Source of the DNA: Opitutia bacterium
Lineage (GTDB): Bacteria; Verrucomicrobiota; Verrucomicrobiae; Opitutales; UBA953
Reading direction: 5' to 3'
Assembly (NCBI GenBank): GCA_947488485.1
Contig: CANKZO010000004.1
Span: forward strand, 1-44,606
DNA length: 44,606 nucleotides
The notes under the pieces were generated by a model. It was not told the origin of the DNA. It saw nothing but the letters and a program-made list of their open reading frames with translations, and ran no database searches. Position 1 is the stretch's first letter. The number at the start of each line of letters is the position of its first letter. Below are positions 1 through 8,678 of this stretch, piece by piece. A program made the position numbers and the translations under genes.

Positions 1-1
1 C

Positions 2-1282
2 TTCGACTTCAAGATCATCAAGATCAACAAGGAGAAGAAGAACCTCGTCGTCTCCCGTCGCGAACTCATCGAAGAACAGCGCGGCGAAAGCCGTCGCAAG
101 CTCCTCGAGGAGGTCAAGCCCGGCGTCGTCCGTCGCGGCGTCGTCAAGAACATCACCGACTACGGCGCGTTCGTGGACCTCGACGGTCTCGACGGCCTGC
201 TGCACGTGACCGACATGTCCTGGGGCCGCATCGGCCACCCGAGCGAAGTCGTCAAGGTCGGCGAAGAGATCACCGTCATGGTCGTCGAAGTCGACCGCGA
301 GCGCGAACGCGTCTCCCTCGGCCTCAAGCAGACCCAGCCTAACCCCTGGGAAGGCATCGAGAAGCGCTACCCCGTCGGCCAGAAGGTCCACGGCAAGGTC
401 GTCAACCTCGTCGCCTACGGTGCGTTCATCGAGATCGAAGGCGGCGTCGAAGGCCTCGTCCACGTCTCCGAGCTCTCCTGGACCAAGCGCGTCCAGAAGC
501 CGTCCGACATCCTCAAGGTCGGCCAGGAAGTCGACGCGGTCATCCTCAACTTCAACAAGGAAGAGCAGAAGATCTCGCTCGGCATCCGCCAGCTGGAAAC
601 CAATCCGTGGGAGAAGGTCCGCCACAACTACCCGGTGGGCGCTCGCGTCCGCGGCAAGGTGCGCAACCTCACCAACTACGGCGCGTTCGTCGAACTGGAA
701 GACGGCATCGACGGCATGGTGCACGTGTCCGACATGAGCTGGACCCGCCGCATCAACAACCCGGCCGAAGTCATGAAGAAGGGCGACGACGTGGAAGCCA
801 TCGTGCTCGACGTCGACGTCGACCAGCAGCGCATCTCCCTGGGCGTCAAGCAGACCCAGACCGATCCGTGGTCCGAAATCGACCGCAAGTACCGCATCGG
901 CGACCTCGTCAACGGCAAGGTCTCCAAGATCGCGAACTTCGGCGCCTTCATCGAGCTCTCCGACGAGATCGACGGCCTCGTGCACGTCTCCCAGCTCGCC
1001 GAACAGCGCGTCGAGAACGTCAAGGACGTCGTCAAGGTCGGCCAGGACGTCACCGCCCGCGTCATCAAGATCGACAAGGAAGACCGTCGCATCGGTCTCT
1101 CGATCAAGGCCGCGAACTACGACGCCGAGCGCCTGCAGGCCGAAATCAGCAGCTACGACCGCATCAAGGGCCCGTCGACCGGCGGCGCCCCGGCCCCCTC
1201 GGCCGGCGGTTCGTCCTCCTCGTCGTCGGGCAGCGGAGACTTCAACAGTCTCGGCGATCTCCTCGACAAGGCCGGCAACTAA
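2..1282 (+). CDS. rpsA: 30S ribosomal protein S1, 3' part (5' end outside window)
   Basis: S1 holds mRNA on the 30S subunit. The frame is open from base 2, so the start lies upstream; about 426 codons are visible. They show the tail of one S1 (OB-fold) repeat followed by four complete repeats, each with the pattern G-x-V, YGAF or FGAF, DGL(V/L)HV(S/T), and a closing (V/I)SLG(L/I/V)KQ-like strand. Repeats begin near visible residues 43, 127, 213 and 299. After the last repeat comes a low-complexity tail rich in Gly, Ala, Pro and Ser, with a run of six serines, ending in a short hydrophobic helix (FNSLGDLLDKAGN). A strong hairpin terminator follows 25 bases after the stop. The identity is secure; only the number of upstream repeats cannot be seen. 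Confidence 0.96.
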   Translation, partial: FDFKIIKINKEKKNLVVSRRELIEEQRGESRRKLLEEVKPGVVRRGVVKNITDYGAFVDLDGLDGLLHVTDMSWGRIGHPSEVVKVGEEITVMVVEVDRERERVSLGLKQTQPNPWEGIEKRYPVGQKVHGKVVNLVAYGAFIEIEGGVEGLVHVSELSWTKRVQKPSDILKVGQEVDAVILNFNKEEQKISLGIRQLETNPWEKVRHNYPVGARVRGKVRNLTNYGAFVELEDGIDGMVHVSDMSWTRRINNPAEVMKKGDDVEAIVLDVDVDQQRISLGVKQTQTDPWSEIDRKYRIGDLVNGKVSKIANFGAFIELSDEIDGLVHVSQLAEQRVENVKDVVKVGQDVTARVIKIDKEDRRIGLSIKAANYDAERLQAEISSYDRIKGPSTGGAPAPSAGGSSSSSSGSGDFNSLGDLLDKAGN

Positions 1283-1307
1283 GCCTCGTCCGTCAGGACC
1301 CAGAACA

Positions 1308-1334
1308 GACCCCGGGCAACCGGGGTCTTTTTTT
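1308..1334 (+). terminator. Intrinsic terminator of rpsA
   Basis: Eight-base-pair stem GACCCCGG / CCGGGGTC (1308-1315 with 1320-1327), loop GCAA, then seven Ts (1328-1334). It lies 25 bases after the rpsA stop and separates rpsA from the cls-like gene. Confidence 0.9.
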
Positions 1335-1369
1335 GTGCCCATGGGCCGGGGAGCGGCTACGTTCAAGGC

Positions 1370-2815
1370 ATGGTCCCGTTCAAAGGATACGGCCGGCTGA
1401 ACCGCAGCACGACGCTCGCGCTGGCGGCCGCGGCCGTGGTCCTCGGGGCCGAGGCCGCGGGACTCGTCCCGCCGGACCTGACCGTGGCCATCGCCGTCGG
1501 CTGCAAGGTCTACGTACTGCTGCGTGTCCTGCGCGCCCGCATCTCCCCGGCCTACCTGCTCCTCTGGGGCCCGCTCGCCTGGTTCTTCCCGGTGCCGACG
1601 GCCCTGTTGCTCTTCGTCTTCGGTGGGCGCAAACACGTGGCGCTCGCCGCCGCCAAGAAGGAGGTCAACCGCGTGGCTTGGCGGCTGTGCGACGCGCCCG
1701 ACTTCGGCGGCAACCGCTTCCGGCTGCTCGGCGACCGCCACGGGCGCGACACGCTCGAAGCCCTGCGCGCACAGATCCGCGGGGCGAAACGCCGCATCAG
1801 CATCGCGACTTACATCCTGAGCGACGACGCCGTCGGCCGCGAACTGATCCGGCTGCTCGCCGAACGCGCGCGGGCGGGCGTGGAGGTGCGGCTGCTCGTG
1901 GACGCCATCGGCAGCTTCGGCATCCCCCTCCGCCTCTGCCGACCGCTCCTCCGCGCCGGCGGCGAGGTCGCCCGCTTCAACCCCGCCCTGCCCATGCGCG
2001 GCAAGGGTTCGGCCAACTGGCGCAACCATCGCAAGATCGCCGTCTTCGACGGACACGCGGCCATCATCGGCGGACAGAACCTCGGCCTGCGCTACATGGG
2101 CGAGACGCCCTCGAATCGCCGCTACCGCGACTGCTCGTTCCTCATCGAAGGCCCGACCGCCGCGACCCTTGAGAGCGTCTTCGTCGCGGACTGGTGCCAG
2201 GCCACCGACGAGAACCCGATGAAGTTCGCCGCCGCGCTGCGCGAACGTTCGCCGCACGTCGGCCAGGCGCGCGTGGAGGTCATCGCCTCGGGCCCGGACT
2301 GCGAGCAAGACCCGCTCTGGGACACCTACGTCAAGCTGTTCTCCGAGTGCCGTGATTCGATCACGGTCGTCACGCCCTATTTCGTCCCGGACCAGACCTT
2401 GTTCACGCTGCTGGCGACCGCGGCCCGCGCCGGCCGCCACGTGAAGATCATGGTCCCGCGCCGCTCCGACCATCGGCTCCTCGATTTCGCCCGCCGCTGG
2501 TACCTGCGCAAACTGAAGGAGGCGGGCGCCGAGATCCTGTTCTTCAAGCCGGACGTCCTGCATGCCAAGCTCGTGGTGGTCGACGGCGAACACCTCGTGG
2601 TCGGTTCGGCCAACCTCGACATGCGCTCGCTGTTCCTGAACTACGAGATCGGCGCGGTCGTCCGCGACCCGGCCGCGATCGCCGAGGTCAGCACGCTCAT
2701 CGCCGGCTGGGAGCAGGAATCCACGCGCTACACCGAGGACCTCTACCGACGCAGCCGGACGTGGCTCGGCCGGACCGTCGAGAACATCTCGCACGTGATC
2801 GCGCCGCTGCTCTGA
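1370..2815 (+). CDS. cls: Cardiolipin synthase-like phospholipase D family protein
   Basis: 481 residues, the usual length of bacterial cardiolipin synthases, which join phosphatidylglycerol molecules at the inner membrane. The N-terminus carries hydrophobic stretches at about residues 13-54 and 58-86, then a soluble part with two PLD active-site motifs. The first is HxKxxxxD at H220, K222, D227, followed by IIGGQN. The second is H398, K400, D405, followed by VVGSANLD. The spacing of the two motifs and the Ser-Ala-Asn after the second fit the Cls family. The ATG at 1370 is the only sensible start; no clear ribosome binding site precedes it. It is monocistronic, with a terminator upstream and the convergent metX directly abutting its stop. 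Another PLD-family lipid enzyme cannot be excluded, but the membrane N-terminus favours Cls. Confidence 0.85.
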   Translation: MVPFKGYGRLNRSTTLALAAAAVVLGAEAAGLVPPDLTVAIAVGCKVYVLLRVLRARISPAYLLLWGPLAWFFPVPTALLLFVFGGRKHVALAAAKKEVNRVAWRLCDAPDFGGNRFRLLGDRHGRDTLEALRAQIRGAKRRISIATYILSDDAVGRELIRLLAERARAGVEVRLLVDAIGSFGIPLRLCRPLLRAGGEVARFNPALPMRGKGSANWRNHRKIAVFDGHAAIIGGQNLGLRYMGETPSNRRYRDCSFLIEGPTAATLESVFVADWCQATDENPMKFAAALRERSPHVGQARVEVIASGPDCEQDPLWDTYVKLFSECRDSITVVTPYFVPDQTLFTLLATAARAGRHVKIMVPRRSDHRLLDFARRWYLRKLKEAGAEILFFKPDVLHAKLVVVDGEHLVVGSANLDMRSLFLNYEIGAVVRDPAAIAEVSTLIAGWEQESTRYTEDLYRRSRTWLGRTVENISHVIAPLL

Positions 2816-3940
2816 TCAGCCCAGGAAGGCGTGCAGGCGGACCGCGAGCCCGGTGTCGGGCAGCAGGAAACCGTCATGACCGGCGTCCGTGACCACTTCA
2901 TGGTAGGCGGCGTTGACGCCGACCGCGGTGGCCGCGGCTAGAAGCATGCGTAGCTCGCTGGTCGGATAGAGCCAGTCGCTCGAGAAACCGATGGCGAGCA
3001 CCTCCGGGCTGTCGGGGGCGAAGAGCTTGCCGGCGGCGGCGCGCGCGGTCAGGTCGAAGCGGTCCACGGCGCGGGTGATACGCAGCCAGCTGTTGGCGTC
3101 GAAGCGACGGACGAAGGAGGCCCCTTGGTGCTCGAGGTAGCTTTCGACCTGCCAGTGCACCGGGTCGCCCGAGGCGGCGCCGGGCACCTTGGCGCGGCCG
3201 AACTTCTGCTCGAACGAGGCAGGCGAAAGATAACTGATGTGCGCGAGCATGCGACCCACGGCCAGGCCCGAGTCGGGACCCTCGCCGGGCACGTAATGTC
3301 CGCCCCGGAAATTCGGGTCACGCTCGACGCAGGCGCGCGAGACGGCGTTAAGGGCGATCGCCATGGGCGACTGGCTCAGGCCGGCGGCGAGCACGGCGAT
3401 CCGGCCGACCTCGGCGGGATAATCGGCACACCAAAGGAGCGCCTGCATGCCGCCCATCGAGCCGCCGACGACGGCATGGAGGCGGGTGATGCCGAGGTGA
3501 CGGACCACGAGGCGCTGGGCCCGGACGATGTCGCCCAGCGTGATCTCCGGGAAGAAGCCGCCGTAGGGACGACCCGTACGGGGGTCGGTCGAGAGCGGAC
3601 CGGTCGAGCCTTGGCAGCCGCCGATGCAGTTCACGCCGATGACGAAGAAACGGTCGGTATCGATGGCCTTGCCGGGACCGACGAAACAATCCCACCAGCC
3701 CGGCTTGCGGTCGTCGGCGGCATAGCGGCCGGCGACGTGATGGTCGCCGCTCAGGGCGTGCGGGACGAGGATCGCGTTCGACTTGTCCGGCAGCAGCGTG
3801 CCGTAGGTCTCGTAGCGCAAGGTCAGGCCGGGCAGTTCACCGCCGAGCTCCAGAGGGAAAGGCTCCGCGGAAGCGCAATCCTGCCAGGCGACCGGGCAGA
3901 GCTCGCGAAGGTTGGGCGGTTGGGCCGGACAGTCGGACAT
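2816..3940 (-). CDS. metX: Homoserine O-acetyltransferase (MetX family)
   Basis: 374 residues, alpha/beta-hydrolase fold, catalysing acyl transfer from acetyl-CoA to homoserine, the first committed step of methionine synthesis. The nucleophile elbow GGSMGG places Ser161; the other triad members are visible as Asp322 (SSDWLYP) and His355 (DAGHDGF). The N-terminal signature LRYETYGTL and the oxyanion segment HALSGDHH match the MetX family. Some MetX proteins use succinyl-CoA instead, and sequence inspection alone does not settle this. The start ATG at 3940 faces the Fur-family gene, so the two share the 88-base gap 3941-4028. The stop abuts the stop of the cls-like gene (TGATCA), leaving no room for a terminator. 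thrB and thrC, which compete for the same homoserine branch, lie far away in this window. Confidence 0.92.
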   Translation of the reverse strand: MSDCPAQPPNLRELCPVAWQDCASAEPFPLELGGELPGLTLRYETYGTLLPDKSNAILVPHALSGDHHVAGRYAADDRKPGWWDCFVGPGKAIDTDRFFVIGVNCIGGCQGSTGPLSTDPRTGRPYGGFFPEITLGDIVRAQRLVVRHLGITRLHAVVGGSMGGMQALLWCADYPAEVGRIAVLAAGLSQSPMAIALNAVSRACVERDPNFRGGHYVPGEGPDSGLAVGRMLAHISYLSPASFEQKFGRAKVPGAASGDPVHWQVESYLEHQGASFVRRFDANSWLRITRAVDRFDLTARAAAGKLFAPDSPEVLAIGFSSDWLYPTSELRMLLAAATAVGVNAAYHEVVTDAGHDGFLLPDTGLAVRLHAFLG

Positions 3941-3971
3941 GGACGTATCCAGCCAAGCCAGACCCGGGCGG

Positions 3972-3999
3972 GAGGCAAGTGGCCATTCGTTGTTGCCTC
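3972..3999. promoter_or_regulatory. Inverted repeat between divergent metX and fur-like gene
   Basis: A perfect seven-base inverted repeat, GAGGCAA (3972-3978) and TTGCCTC (3993-3999), with half-sites 21 bases centre to centre, or two helical turns. This is the geometry of a dimer binding site. It sits inside the only control region shared by metX and the Fur-family gene. Function is inferred from geometry and position only. Confidence 0.35.
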
Positions 4000-4028
4000 G
4001 TCATAAACCTGCCCAAACCTTGGAAGCC

Positions 4029-4505
4029 ATGTCCCCCGGCCACCGCCACGACGAAGATTGCTGCGGGCCGGGCTCCGGCGACCGTGTCGAGACCGCCCTC
4101 CTGCGGATGAAGGAGAAGGCCATGCGGATCACCTCGCCTCGGCTGACGATGCTCCGGGTTCTCGCCGCCGCGAAGCACCCGCTCAGCGCCGAGCAGATCC
4201 ATGAAGCCGCGGGCGACGACAAACTCGACCTCGTGACGGTCTACCGCAGCCTCGGCGCCATGGACGACGCCGGCATCGTCCAACGCCACCCCCTCGAGCG
4301 GGGTCGCAGCCTCTACGCCCTGGTCATTCCCGGACACCATCACCATCACGTCATCTGCCGCCGCTGCGGACGGATCGAACGCCTCCCCGGCTGCGATTCG
4401 TCGCGCCTCGAGGCGGCCGCCAAAGCCAAGGGCTTCGGCGAACTGACGCACGTGATGGAAGTCTACGGTATCTGCCCCGCCTGCGCCGCCTCTTCCCATG
4501 CCTGA
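4029..4505 (+). CDS. Fur-family metalloregulator (Fur/Zur/PerR type)
   Basis: 158 residues. Fur-family proteins are dimeric winged-helix repressors that sense Fe, Zn, Mn or peroxide. The DNA-binding half (about 34-95) contains the typical LVTVYRSL recognition segment. The dimerisation half has the family's metal-binding elements: a run of five histidines (103-107), then C110-x2-C113 and a C-terminal C149-x2-C152 pair that form a structural zinc site. An extra His/Cys-rich leader (HRHDEDCC, residues 5-12) precedes the domain. The ATG at 4029 is chosen because the frame upstream of it codes for nothing family-like. Its last eight bases overlap the start of the nucleotidyltransferase-kinase gene, so the two are probably co-translated. 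The metal sensed cannot be told from sequence; the His-rich segments make zinc or iron plausible. Confidence 0.9.
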   Translation: MSPGHRHDEDCCGPGSGDRVETALLRMKEKAMRITSPRLTMLRVLAAAKHPLSAEQIHEAAGDDKLDLVTVYRSLGAMDDAGIVQRHPLERGRSLYALVIPGHHHHHVICRRCGRIERLPGCDSSRLEAAAKAKGFGELTHVMEVYGICPACAASSHA

Positions 4506-6189
4506 TTTCCCCCGCACCGCCTTCCTCCTCGGAGCCGGCCTCGGCACGCGCCTGCGTCCGCTCACCGAAAACTGCCCGAAGCCCCTGCTCCCGATCGCCG
4601 GCCGCCCGATGGTCCTGCAGGCGATGGAGAAACTCCGCGCCGCCGGTACGCGCCGCTTCCTGATCAACACGCATCACTGTCCCGAAGCGTGGACGCTCGC
4701 CTTCCCCGAAGGACGTTTCGGCGACGCCGAAGTGAAGCTCGTCCATGAGCCCGTCCTGCTCGAGACCGGTGGCGGACTCGCCAACATCGCCGGCCTGCTC
4801 GGACCGGACGACCAGGACCTCGTCGTCTGGAACGGCGATATCCTCTCCGGTTGCGACATCACGGCGGCCGTCGCGCATCACCGCGCCAACGGCGGCGAAG
4901 CCACCCTGGTGGTCCGCGAAGAGGGCCCGAACCGTAATGTCCGTGTCACCGACGAAGGCGTCGTGACCGACCTGCGCGACCGCCTCGGCCAGCAGGATCC
5001 GGCCTACCAATACACCGGCATCTGCGTCGTCACGAAGGCCTTCGCCCAAGGCGTGCCCGCGACGATCGAATCGCTGGTCGAACACTTCCTCCGCCGCACG
5101 CAGGCCCAGCCTGGCAGCATCCAAGGTTTCCTCGACGGCTCCGCGACCTGGCATGACCTCGGCACCATCGAGGAATACCAGGCCGTGAAGGCTCAGCAGG
5201 AAAAGCCCGTCCGAGGTGCCATCACGCCGGCCGATGCGGCCCGGGCGCACGGCTACGAACTCACCGCCGGCGGCGAAGTCCTCAAGGGCGGCTCCGGTCG
5301 TAAGTTCCATCGTCTGCGTAAGCCCAGCGGCGAGACCGCCGTGCTCTGCGTCTACGACGACTCCCGTCCCGAGAACCAGCTTTACGGAGATATCGCCGGC
5401 GTGCTCCGCGACCAGATCGGCGTGCAGGTCCCGCAGGTGCTGGCGGCGGACAAGGCCGCGGGCGTGCTCGTGCTCGAAGATCTCGGCGATACCGACCTCT
5501 GGTCCCTCGCCCAAGGCGCCGAGTTCCCGTGGGCGCCTTTCGCCTCCGCGCTCGAACAGGTCGCCGGCATCCATCGCCACGGCGTCGACGCCTTCGCCGC
5601 CGCGGGCGTGCCGCTCATGGAGGCCTTCGGTCCGAACCTCTACCAGTGGGAGCGCCAATACTTCCAGGACAACGCGCTCGGCGGCCGCAAGCCCGACCGC
5701 GGCGTCACCGACGAGATGGCCTCGCTCGCCAAGGAGCTCATGGGCCAGCCCGTCGTCACGATCCATCGCGATTTCCAGTCGCAGAACATCATGGTGCGCG
5801 ACGGCTCCGCCTGGCTCGTCGACCTCCAGGGCCTGCGGCACGGCTGCATGTTCTACGACTACGCCTCGCTCGCCTTCGATCCGTACCTCAAGCGCACGGA
5901 CATGGACCTCTGGCGCATCGAGATCGAGGACCACGCGCGCGAAGTCTCCGGCTGGAAAGGTTCCAGCGACGAGTTCTCGCACCTCTTCCACGTCGCCGCG
6001 ACGCAGCGCCTCCTGCAGGCCTGCGGCGCCTACGGTTTCCTCGGCCACAAGAAGGGCCGGCCGGAATACCTCGCGCATCTGCCGCAAGGCCTGCGCAACC
6101 TGACGATCGCCGCCTCCCTCTGCGGGAAGCGACGGATCGCCCGGCTGGCGGAAGAACTCGCGGGCGCCCCGACGAAGGTCAGCCGTTGA
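4498..6189 (+). CDS. Fused sugar-1-phosphate nucleotidyltransferase and sugar kinase (MurU-AmgK-like)
   Basis: 563 residues made of two enzymes. Residues 1 to about 235 form a nucleotidyltransferase with the signature [18 protein letters not shown] (12-29), WNGDIL in the metal site and a closing WHDLGT. From about 245 to the end is an aminoglycoside-phosphotransferase-fold kinase with catalytic HRD (D425), N430 and the metal-binding DLQG (D442). In Pseudomonas, AmgK phosphorylates MurNAc (and GlcNAc) at C1 and MurU converts MurNAc-1-phosphate to UDP-MurNAc, bypassing de novo synthesis during wall recycling; those are separate neighbouring genes. Here both activities sit in one chain, in the order MurU then AmgK. 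The substrate is inferred from the pairing, not proven. The gene overlaps the Fur-family gene by eight bases and its stop overlaps the convergent glyS by eleven. Confidence 0.82.
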   Translation: MPDFPRTAFLLGAGLGTRLRPLTENCPKPLLPIAGRPMVLQAMEKLRAAGTRRFLINTHHCPEAWTLAFPEGRFGDAEVKLVHEPVLLETGGGLANIAGLLGPDDQDLVVWNGDILSGCDITAAVAHHRANGGEATLVVREEGPNRNVRVTDEGVVTDLRDRLGQQDPAYQYTGICVVTKAFAQGVPATIESLVEHFLRRTQAQPGSIQGFLDGSATWHDLGTIEEYQAVKAQQEKPVRGAITPADAARAHGYELTAGGEVLKGGSGRKFHRLRKPSGETAVLCVYDDSRPENQLYGDIAGVLRDQIGVQVPQVLAADKAAGVLVLEDLGDTDLWSLAQGAEFPWAPFASALEQVAGIHRHGVDAFAAAGVPLMEAFGPNLYQWERQYFQDNALGGRKPDRGVTDEMASLAKELMGQPVVTIHRDFQSQNIMVRDGSAWLVDLQGLRHGCMFYDYASLAFDPYLKRTDMDLWRIEIEDHAREVSGWKGSSDEFSHLFHVAATQRLLQACGAYGFLGHKKGRPEYLAHLPQGLRNLTIAASLCGKRRIARLAEELAGAPTKVSR

Positions 6190-7681
6190 CCTTGTCGTCG
6201 AGGAAGCGGACGACCTCGTCTTCCGTCATGCGCACCTGCTCCAGCGTGTCGCGGTCACGGACCGTGACGCCGGCGCCCTTCTCGATCGTGTCGAAGTCGA
6301 TGGTGATGCCGTAAGGCGTGCCGATCTCATCCTGGCGGCGGTAGCGGCGGCCGATGGCGCCGGCGGCGTCGTAGAAGACGTTGTGGCGCTTCTTGAGGCG
6401 GCGGTAGAGGGCCTCGGCGCGCTCGACGAGCTCGGGCTTGTTCTTCACCAGCGGGAAGATCGCGGCCTTGAACGGGGCGACGCGGGCCGGGAGGCGGAGC
6501 ACGACGCGCTTCTCGCCCTCGACCTCGTCCTCATGATAGGCCGTGGTGAGGAGCGCGAGGAACACTCGGTCGACGCCGACGGAGGGCTCGATCACGTGCG
6601 GGATGTAGCGGGCCTTGGCGACCTCGTCGAACCAGTCGAGCTTCTGGCCGGAGACGTTGCTGTGCTGGGTCAGGTCGAAGTCGCCGCGGGCGGCGACGCC
6701 CTGGAGCTCCTGCACGCCGAAGGGGAATTCGAACATGATGTCCGTGGTGCCCTTGGAATAGTGGGCGAGCTTCTCGGTCGGGTGCGGGTAGAGGGAGAGC
6801 TTCGCGCGCGGGATGCCGATGGACTCGAACCAGGCGAGGCAGCCTTCGATCCAATCCTTATGGGCGGTCGACCAGTCCGCGGCCGGCGAGATGAAATACT
6901 CGATCTCCATCTGCTCGAACTCGCGGGAGCGGAAGATGAAGTTGCGCGGGTTGATCTCGTTGCGGAACGCCTTGCCGATCTGGGCGATGCCGAAGGGCAG
7001 CTTCACGCGGCCCGTGTCGACGACGTTCTTGAAATTGATGAAGATGCCCTGCGCGGTCTCCGGGCGGAGGTAGGCGGTGGCCGACGCGTCCTGCATGGCG
7101 CCGACATACGTCTGGAACATCATGTTGAACGAGCGGGGCGGCGTGAGCGAACCCGGCTTGCCCGTGGCGGGCGAAGGGACGAGCGCGTGCTCCTCGGGCT
7201 TGGCCTCGGTGTAATCCTTGAGCACGACCGGCTCGAGGGCGCCCTGCTTGGCGAGCTTGCGCTTCATCTCGTTGGCCATCTCGTCGGCCTTGGCCTGCAT
7301 GCCGTCGTCCTCGAGGACGGAGACATAGCCGATCGTCTCGCCGGCGACGCGCACCGGGGCGAAGAAGAGCTGGTCGGCGCGGTAGCGCATCTTGGACTCC
7401 TTGCAGTCGACGAGCGGGTCGGTGAAGTTGTCGATGTGGCCCGAAGCCTTCCAGGTGGTCGGGTGGTGGATGATCGAGGAATCGAGGCCGACGATGTCGT
7501 CGCGGCGGTGGACGAAATCCTGCCACCAAGCCTGCTTGATGTTGTTCTTCAGCTCGACGCCGAGGGGACCGTAGTCGAAGAAGCCGTTGAAGCCGCCGTA
7601 GATGTCGGAGGAAGGGAAGACGAACCCGCGGCGTTTGCACAGGTTGATGATGGATTCCATCTTGTCGGTCGGGTCGGCCAT
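6179..7681 (-). CDS. glyQS: Glycyl-tRNA synthetase, single-chain (alpha2) type
   Basis: 500 residues. This class II enzyme charges tRNA-Gly. It is the homodimeric single-chain form, also called GlyS or GRS1, not the alpha2beta2 pair. Recognisable segments are the N-terminal [33 protein letters not shown], the motif 2 region [17 protein letters not shown], and motif 3 IEPSVGVDR. The C-terminal anticodon-binding domain follows. I start it at 7681, giving [10 protein letters not shown]; the frame is open 16 codons further upstream but that part is not conserved. It is the last gene of the leftward unit scpB-pheA-MCE-glyS, 58 bases after the MCE gene, and overlaps the end of the convergent fusion gene by eleven bases. 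Confidence 0.95.
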   Translation of the reverse strand: MADPTDKMESIINLCKRRGFVFPSSDIYGGFNGFFDYGPLGVELKNNIKQAWWQDFVHRRDDIVGLDSSIIHHPTTWKASGHIDNFTDPLVDCKESKMRYRADQLFFAPVRVAGETIGYVSVLEDDGMQAKADEMANEMKRKLAKQGALEPVVLKDYTEAKPEEHALVPSPATGKPGSLTPPRSFNMMFQTYVGAMQDASATAYLRPETAQGIFINFKNVVDTGRVKLPFGIAQIGKAFRNEINPRNFIFRSREFEQMEIEYFISPAADWSTAHKDWIEGCLAWFESIGIPRAKLSLYPHPTEKLAHYSKGTTDIMFEFPFGVQELQGVAARGDFDLTQHSNVSGQKLDWFDEVAKARYIPHVIEPSVGVDRVFLALLTTAYHEDEVEGEKRVVLRLPARVAPFKAAIFPLVKNKPELVERAEALYRRLKKRHNVFYDAAGAIGRRYRRQDEIGTPYGITIDFDTIEKGAGVTVRDRDTLEQVRMTEDEVVRFLDDKVNG

Positions 7682-7739
7682 GGCGGGTAAATGCCCCTCA
7701 CCTATCCCCGCTCCGGGGGTCCGCCGCAAGCCTGTTCCC

Positions 7740-8678
7740 TCAGCGGGGCTGGGGCTCGGTCGTCAAGCCGGCGGCCTTCTTCTTCCAGGTCCGCGCACCT
7801 TCGGAGACGGCGCGAAGAACCCCCGAAACATCGCCGGCGGCGGCGGTCATGCTCGCCTGCGAACCCTCGAGGGCCGCGCCGAAAGAAGCGAGGGCCGTGG
7901 CCGCATCGGCGAGGCGCACCTGGAGGACGGCGAGCGTCTCGTCGTCCAACCCGCGTTCCGCCTTCTCGACGGCGGCGCGGAGCCGGCCGGAGGCCTCGGC
8001 GAAACGCAGCGCGCGTTCGCCCAGGACTTCGGCCGCGGTCGCTTCGCGGACGGCCGAGGTGCGGGCCACCAAGTCGGCGGAGAAGCGGGCGGCCCGCGCT
8101 GGGTCCGCCGAGACCAGCCAGCGGTCGAGGTCACGGTCGAGTTCGGCGGCCAGACCGACGAGGTCCGCCTCGGCCAGACGCTCGAGCTGATCGACGAAGC
8201 CTTCGAGCCGTCGACCGAAAGCCTCGCCGACCGGCGGGATCTCATCGCGCCGCAAGGCGGTCGTCGGCGGGGGCGCGGCGGCGTCCCAGACGAGTTCGAC
8301 CTGGAGCAGACCGGAAGCGGGATTGACGGTGATCAGGCGGGCGCGGAGACCACGGGCGACCTCTTCGCCGAGCCGATCCCCGCGGAGACGATCGGCGAAA
8401 CCACGGTCTTCGAGCGCCGTGGGATCGACGCTCAGGCTGACGAGCGGACGCAGGCGACCGTCCGCATCGAGGTCGAGGCCGATGGAGACGACCTGCCCGA
8501 CCGTGACGCCATTCACGCGCACCGGCGTGCCGGTGGCGATGCCCTCGACGGAGAACGCCGGGCGGAAGACGAGGGTGACGAGCGGAGCGGACCACGCGCG
8601 CCACCACGCGAAAGCGGACCACAGGAGTCCCGCGACCAGCACGGCCAGCATCAAGCCGCCGAGCGCGCGTCGGCTCAT
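7740..8678 (-). CDS. MCE/MlaD-domain protein, membrane anchored
   Basis: 312 residues. One N-terminal membrane helix (about 7-27) leads into a single MCE domain (about 34-115) with the typical segment [14 protein letters not shown]. The rest (about 140-300) is mostly helical, rich in Ala, Leu, Arg and Glu, and probably coiled. MCE proteins form hexameric rings that carry lipids between the membranes of Gram-negative cells, working with an MlaE-type permease and MlaF-type ATPase. Neither partner is encoded nearby; the neighbours are pheA (four-base ATGA overlap upstream) and glyS (downstream). It probably uses permease and ATPase genes elsewhere, but that is inference. The ATG start at 8678 is fixed by the overlap and by the position of the membrane helix. 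Confidence 0.82.
   Translation of the reverse strand: MSRRALGGLMLAVLVAGLLWSAFAWWRAWSAPLVTLVFRPAFSVEGIATGTPVRVNGVTVGQVVSIGLDLDADGRLRPLVSLSVDPTALEDRGFADRLRGDRLGEEVARGLRARLITVNPASGLLQVELVWDAAAPPPTTALRRDEIPPVGEAFGRRLEGFVDQLERLAEADLVGLAAELDRDLDRWLVSADPARAARFSADLVARTSAVREATAAEVLGERALRFAEASGRLRAAVEKAERGLDDETLAVLQVRLADAATALASFGAALEGSQASMTAAAGDVSGVLRAVSEGARTWKKKAAGLTTEPQPR

Noticed and set aside
607..2172. Long plus-strand frame across the end of rpsA and the start of the cls-like gene
   Set aside because: It crosses the rpsA terminator and its product is Arg/Pro-rich noise from a shifted frame.
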